Assembly (NCBI GenBank): GCA_025464585.1 | Contig: JAODGL010000123.1 | Location: forward strand, 557 to 9,670 | Direction of reading: 5' to 3' | From: Methanosarcinales archaeon | Lineage (GTDB): Archaea > Halobacteriota > Syntropharchaeia > Alkanophagales > Methanospirareceae | Length of the DNA stretch: 9,114 nt | Part shown: in pieces, positions 6,956 through 9,114 of the stretch | Numbering within the stretch: the stretch's first letter is position 1 | Layout: each line of letters begins with the position of its first letter | Position numbers and translations under genes: made by a program | The notes under the pieces: generated by a model | Seen by the model: the letters and a program-made list of their open reading frames with translations, nothing else | Databases searched by the model: none | Told to the model about the DNA's origin: nothing

Positions 6956-6987
6956 TTGTGCAATTATTGTGCAATTATTGTGCAATT
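6955..6987 (+). repeat. Three perfect tandem 11-base repeats
   Basis: ATTGTGCAATT is repeated three times without spacer or mismatch (6955-6965, 6966-6976, 6977-6987). Each unit contains the inverted halves ATTG and CAAT around a TG centre, so each is a near-palindrome. It begins at the last base of the regulator's TGA stop. The 11-base spacing is close to one helical turn, so repeated half-sites would face the same side of the DNA. Confidence 0.9.
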
Positions 6988-7063
6988 CTATGGACTCTGT
7001 CAGATGTGTTGCAAAGTTTCAGGGAACGATTGGATATGATTACAGCGGTAGAAAGAGTTTTGA

Positions 7064-7189
7064 TTGGGATTAACAACAAAGGCAGATCCGGACCATGCAT
7101 ATATGCAATGCGTTGACCCGGGCAAGCCTTATACAGAAGGGGGGACGGTTATATACAAATGCAGGAGAATCGCTCAGGATGAACGGTGA
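7064..7189 (+). pseudogene. TIGR04076-like small protein, decayed copy B (C-terminal fragment)
   Basis: Only the last 41 codons remain: LGLTTKADPDHAYMQCVDPG followed by KPYTEGGTVIYKCRRIAQDER and TGA 7187-7189. A TGA at 7061-7063 lies immediately upstream in this frame, and no homology to the CxHAL half is found before it. The fragment itself has no stop, unlike copy A. Its TGA overlaps a GTG (GTGA, 7186-7189) that opens a glycosyltransferase remnant. Bases 6988-7063 between the tandem repeats and this fragment show nothing I can name. Confidence 0.8.
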
Positions 7190-7305
7190 AAATCTTAATC
7201 ACGTCAATCGTTGATTTGAAGAAATCAATTTGTGAAATTTTATCTACAGATAAAAGTTTAGGGGGAAAGTCTTTTAATTCAAAGAATATAAAAATAGTGA
7301 GGTGA
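7186..7305 (+). pseudogene. Glycosyltransferase N-terminal remnant 1
   Basis: GTG 7186 opens VKILITSIVDLKKS, which looks like the first strand of a GT-B (family 4 type) glycosyltransferase, and matches the second remnant at 8937 (VKILMTSIVDLRKS). After about 15 codons the resemblance stops; the frame continues with unrelated-looking sequence to TGA 7303-7305, giving a 39-codon open frame. The rest of the enzyme is absent. Assignment to the glycosyltransferase family rests on a short N-terminus only. Confidence 0.55.
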
Positions 7306-7311
7306 GTGAAA

Positions 7312-7608
7312 GTGATAACTGATATAGAATATATATTGAAGGCATCGGAAAAACTTGGCTACGATGTAGAGGGGTTATTACGCGATGCCGTGAACCTTTT
7401 TCTGACCGTAAACAAAGAGTTCAGGGAAAAAATTGCGGTAGAGCTCTATAAGGATGACAGGATAAGCCTTGGCAAAGCATCAGAAATAGCTGGACTGTCT
7501 TATGAGGATATGAAAGAGCTTTTAATCAAAAATAATATCACGATAAGGAGGGGACCAGAATCGGCAAAAGAGCTGAGAGAGAAAGCAAAGATGTTAAGCA
7601 TGCTTTAG
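7312..7608 (+). CDS. UPF0175-family antitoxin
   Basis: A 98-residue protein with the UPF0175 signature FREKIAVELYKDDRISLGKA followed by SEIAGLSYEDMKELL, a helix-turn-helix-like unit, and a C-terminal tail that in this family contacts the toxin. UPF0175 proteins are usually encoded directly ahead of a PIN-domain toxin, as here, and presumably neutralise it and repress their own promoter. GAGGTGA at 7299-7305 lies six bases before GTG 7312 and touches GTG 7306, so 7312 is the better start, although 7306 would add only two residues. An AT-rich stretch (7284-7294, GAATATAAAAA) could be a promoter element but is too close to the start to combine with a Shine-Dalgarno leader. The end MLSML may be a recent extension; see the finding on the toxin start. 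Confidence 0.85.
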   Translation: MITDIEYILKASEKLGYDVEGLLRDAVNLFLTVNKEFREKIAVELYKDDRISLGKASEIAGLSYEDMKELLIKNNITIRRGPESAKELREKAKMLSML

Positions 7609-8066
7609 CCGACACAGGCTTTATCAGCGCTCTTCTAAAAATAGATCGTCTGGATATAGTCTTGAAACTGTTCAATAAGCTGTTCATAACAACGGAGGTA
7701 TACGAAGAGCTGAGCAGGAGTAAAAACCTGATTAAACCACTGGTCAAAAACCTACAAAAGGGCAGCATCGAAATAGTGGAATCTTCAGACTTTGCAAATT
7801 TACAAGACAAGTATCCAGAACTTGGAGTTGGTGAACTGAGTGTAATAGCTTCAGCCGGGAATAAGATAGCGTTTATAGAGGATAGAAAAGCGGAGAAGAT
7901 TGCTGAAAAAGAGGGGTTGGCTGTGTTTAACATTCCAGAGTTGCTTATGGTCTGTAAGGAGAAAGGGTTCATAGACAGAGAGGAAATAAAACAGATAATA
8001 GAAGAACTGGAGGATAAGGATAAGTATCACTTCAAGAAAGGGGTTGAGGAGGTATTGCTGGAATGA
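7593..8066 (+). CDS. PIN-domain toxin (RNase), start codon lost or unconventional
   Basis: PIN-domain nucleases of such pairs cut RNA in the cytoplasm. Numbering from codon 7593, the four acidic positions are present: Asp7 in ALADTGFISALLK, Glu35 in ITTEVYEEL, Glu81 in LGVGELSVIASA and Asp97 in FIEDRKAEKIAE. The C-terminal part is lysine and glutamate rich, ending at TGA 8064-8066. The frame is open from 7536, but no ATG, GTG or TTG occurs before TTG 7662, and starting there would remove Asp7. The most natural start is codon 7593 (GTT) before AAG CAT, so initiation at an odd codon, frameshifting from the antitoxin, or loss of function are all possible. It overlaps the antitoxin end, as expected of a coupled pair. 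The product would be 157 residues from 7593 or 134 from 7662. Confidence 0.75.
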   Translation, partial: VKHALADTGFISALLKIDRLDIVLKLFNKLFITTEVYEELSRSKNLIKPLVKNLQKGSIEIVESSDFANLQDKYPELGVGELSVIASAGNKIAFIEDRKAEKIAEKEGLAVFNIPELLMVCKEKGFIDREEIKQIIEELEDKDKYHFKKGVEEVLLE

Positions 8067-8137
8067 TTATTCTGGATACTGAACGATATTCCTGGTTCCC
8101 GATACAACCGAGGTTTGAGTTCAATTAGTTTTAGAGA

Positions 8138-8327
8138 GGACAGATGTTATGCATCCATGCTTTGGAAAATATTCTACATTATGCTTTAATATTGGAATAC
8201 GATTGGTGTCCTATGAAATTGGATTGAGCCAGAGAATTCAGAACATGCATATAATGTGTTGACCCAGGGAAGCCATATACAGAAGGGAACGGTTATATTC
8301 AAGTGTAGGAGAATCGAGAGAAGATGA
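8138..8327 (+). pseudogene. TIGR04076-like small protein, decayed copy C
   Basis: Reading RGQMLCIHALENILHYALIL then EYDWCPMKLD, this closely follows copy A, then meets TGA at 8225-8227. Downstream the phrases CVDPGKPYTEG and VIFKCRRIERR are recovered only by changing frame, ending at TGA 8325-8327. So it has at least one nonsense codon and one or more frameshifts, at places different from those in copy A. The TGA overlaps the hicA ATG (ATGA, 8324-8327). The preceding bases 8067-8137 hold only a 20-codon open frame that starts in an ATGA overlap with the PIN stop; I do not recognise it. Confidence 0.75.
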
Positions 8328-8569
8328 AGAGAGAGGAAATATACCAAAAGCTCAAAGAGAATCCAAAAAATGTTAGATTTGAGGAGCTTTGTAGAGTGGC
8401 AGAGTTATTTGGCTTTGAGTTTAGGGGTGGCAAAGGCAGCCACAGGATATTTGTTAAGGAGGGCGTAAGAGAGATGTTAAACTTTCAAGAAGTTAAAGGA
8501 AAAGCAAAGCCTTATCAAGTCAGGCAGTTTATAAATATCATTGAGAGATATAATTTATTGGAGGAGTAG
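8324..8569 (+). CDS. hicA: HicA-type mRNA interferase toxin
   Basis: HicA toxins are small double-stranded-RNA-binding-fold ribonucleases that cut mRNA and tmRNA. The 81 residues contain the active-site phrase RGGKGSHRIF with the conserved catalytic His40, and the C-terminal KPYQVRQFINIIERYNL helix of the family, where HicA proteins often read K.G.L..I. The protein is full length for the family and undamaged. ATG 8324 overlaps the stop of the decayed TIGR04076-like copy C and has a modest purine-rich leader (GGAGAATCGAGAGAAG). hicB follows two bases after the stop, so the two are one operon in toxin-first order. Distinctive: a slightly extended N-terminal helix before the strand, compared with the shortest HicA proteins. 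Confidence 0.85.
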   Translation: MKREEIYQKLKENPKNVRFEELCRVAELFGFEFRGGKGSHRIFVKEGVREMLNFQEVKGKAKPYQVRQFINIIERYNLLEE

Positions 8570-8571
8570 AG

Positions 8572-8814
8572 ATGGCTGGTAGATATACAATAGAGCTATT
8601 TTATAGTGAAGAGGACAGAGGATATATCGCTGTGGTTCCGGAACTTCCTGGCTGCTCAGCTTTTGGAGAGAGCGAAGAAGATGCAATAAGGGAAGTTAAA
8701 ATAGCGATAGATTTATGGATAGAGACTGCAAAGAAGGAGAATCGTGAAATTCCCAAACCTGCTGAGAAGGAAATCCTAAAGTCCTTGCTGGAGAAAGTAT
8801 CTGGTAGTGCATAG
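8572..8814 (+). CDS. hicB: HicB-type antitoxin
   Basis: Antitoxin that binds and blocks HicA. The 80 residues show the HicB partial RNase H fold: YTIELFYSEEDRGYIAVVPE, then LPGCSAFGESEEDAIREVK, followed by a helix (IAIDLWIETAKKEN) and the usual IPKPAE phrase. There is no added C-terminal helix-turn-helix or ribbon-helix-helix, so this is the short form, which may not bind DNA by itself. GGAGGAG at the end of hicA (8560-8566) serves as ribosome-binding site. It is intact. After its TAG at 8812-8814 there are about 60 bases with nothing recognisable before a wecB scrap. Confidence 0.88.
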   Translation: MAGRYTIELFYSEEDRGYIAVVPELPGCSAFGESEEDAIREVKIAIDLWIETAKKENREIPKPAEKEILKSLLEKVSGSA

Positions 8815-8874
8815 CACTGGCTACGATATTAGTGTCTGCGGAAAAATATAGCCATTATTTATTGAAAGAAAGTA

Positions 8875-8940
8875 CCGTTCGGGGATGGGAAAGCCGTGGA
8901 GAGGGTTGTGGGAATACTTGAAACGGAGAGTATGATGTGA
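8875..8940 (+). pseudogene. wecB: wecB 3'-end scrap
   Basis: The last 21 codons of a second wecB copy: PFGDGKAVERVVGILETES then MM and TGA 8938-8940. It aligns with the end of the larger copy (PFGDGRAGERIVEILKREC). Homology begins abruptly at 8875. Its stop overlaps a GTG (GTGA, 8937-8940) that opens a glycosyltransferase remnant. Confidence 0.75.
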
Positions 8941-9114
8941 AAATCTTGATGACCTCTATTGTTGACCTCAGGAAATCACAACATCAAACTTTAGGAAAGT
9001 TGGATCAAAACGTCCAGCACTTCGGATCAAATATATTGGCGGGAACAAAGCCTGAGAAAATTTTAGAAGGTGTAAGGACAATGCTTAACAGAGAGAACGC
9101 ATGGAAAAATCCGT
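8937..9114 (+). pseudogene. In-frame chimera: glycosyltransferase N-terminus joined to wecB C-terminal segment, 3' end outside window
   Basis: GTG 8937 opens VKILMTSIVDLRKSQH, the same glycosyltransferase N-terminus as at 7186. After about 16 codons and a short junction (QTLGKLDQNVQHF), the same frame continues as GSNILAGTKPEKILEGVR and TMLNRENAWKNP, which is WecB sequence matching GSNLLARTKPERILEKVK and MLNRENNRENP of the larger copy. The frame has no stop for 59 codons and runs off the window. The junction carries a partial duplication: ACTT followed shortly by GGATCAAA occurs twice (8988-9009 and 9020-9030), as if the wecB TLEVGSN codons were repeated with errors. The product would lack the catalytic parts of both enzymes, so I treat it as a pseudogene although it is open. 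Confidence 0.7.

Noticed and set aside
6955..6987. CRISPR array
   Set aside because: The units are 11 bases long and directly adjacent with no spacers, and no cas gene is present.
7538..7972. A 144-codon minus-strand frame opposite the antitoxin and PIN genes
   Set aside because: Serine and leucine rich shadow of the lysine/glutamate-rich PIN gene; the + strand protein has all four catalytic acids in the right order.
8063..8125. A 20-codon open frame starting at ATG 8063 in an ATGA overlap with the PIN stop
   Set aside because: Too short to assign and without recognisable motif; at most a remnant of an unknown gene start.
4349..9114. An insertion sequence or integrated element causing the rearrangements
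   Set aside because: No transposase, integrase, terminal inverted repeats or target-site duplications could be found in the region.

Overview
The window looks like part of an archaeal genome. The clearest sign is a complete membrane-anchored LonB protease, with two hydrophobic segments inserted between its Walker A and Walker B motifs, which is the archaeal form of Lon. Supporting signs are TATA-type promoters (one so close to its start codon that the message is probably leaderless), GGTGA/GAGGTGA ribosome-binding sites, GTG starts, and archaeal-style toxin-antitoxin pairs. The gene content would suit an anaerobic euryarchaeote such as a methanogen or an ANME-1-like lineage, but that is an impression, not something the sequence proves. 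All supported genes are on the + strand.

Bases 1-4348 are ordinary and intact: the 3' two thirds of an aspartate kinase gene (catalytic end plus two ACT domains), lonB, an orphan 119-residue protein behind a strong TATA box, and a membrane-anchored family 2 glycosyltransferase.

Bases 4349-9114 are different. This stretch is a graveyard of broken genes with small apparently intact cassettes between the pieces. There are three separately decayed copies of a TIGR04076-like small protein gene (4354-4676, 7064-7189, 8138-8327). There is a fragment of an NAD-dependent sugar epimerase. The UDP-GlcNAc 2-epimerase gene wecB appears three times: one large internally deleted copy (5500-6104), one 3' scrap (8875-8940), and one segment fused in frame to another gene at the window edge. 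The first codons of a glycosyltransferase occur twice (7186 and 8937). An AlbA_2-type regulator survives in three pieces. Several broken genes belong to nucleotide-sugar and surface-polysaccharide synthesis, so the region was probably once a surface-glycan locus, matching the intact glycosyltransferase beside it.

Between the ruins sit a small protein paired with a retropepsin-like aspartyl protease (4937-5477), a UPF0175 antitoxin with a PIN-domain toxin (7312-8066), and a HicA-HicB pair (8324-8814). The PIN gene has no normal start codon ahead of its first catalytic aspartate. The same gene ends are joined to different partners in different places, often at 4-base ATGA or GTGA overlaps, which points to repeated recombination at gene boundaries. 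No rRNA, tRNA, CRISPR array or transposase was seen.
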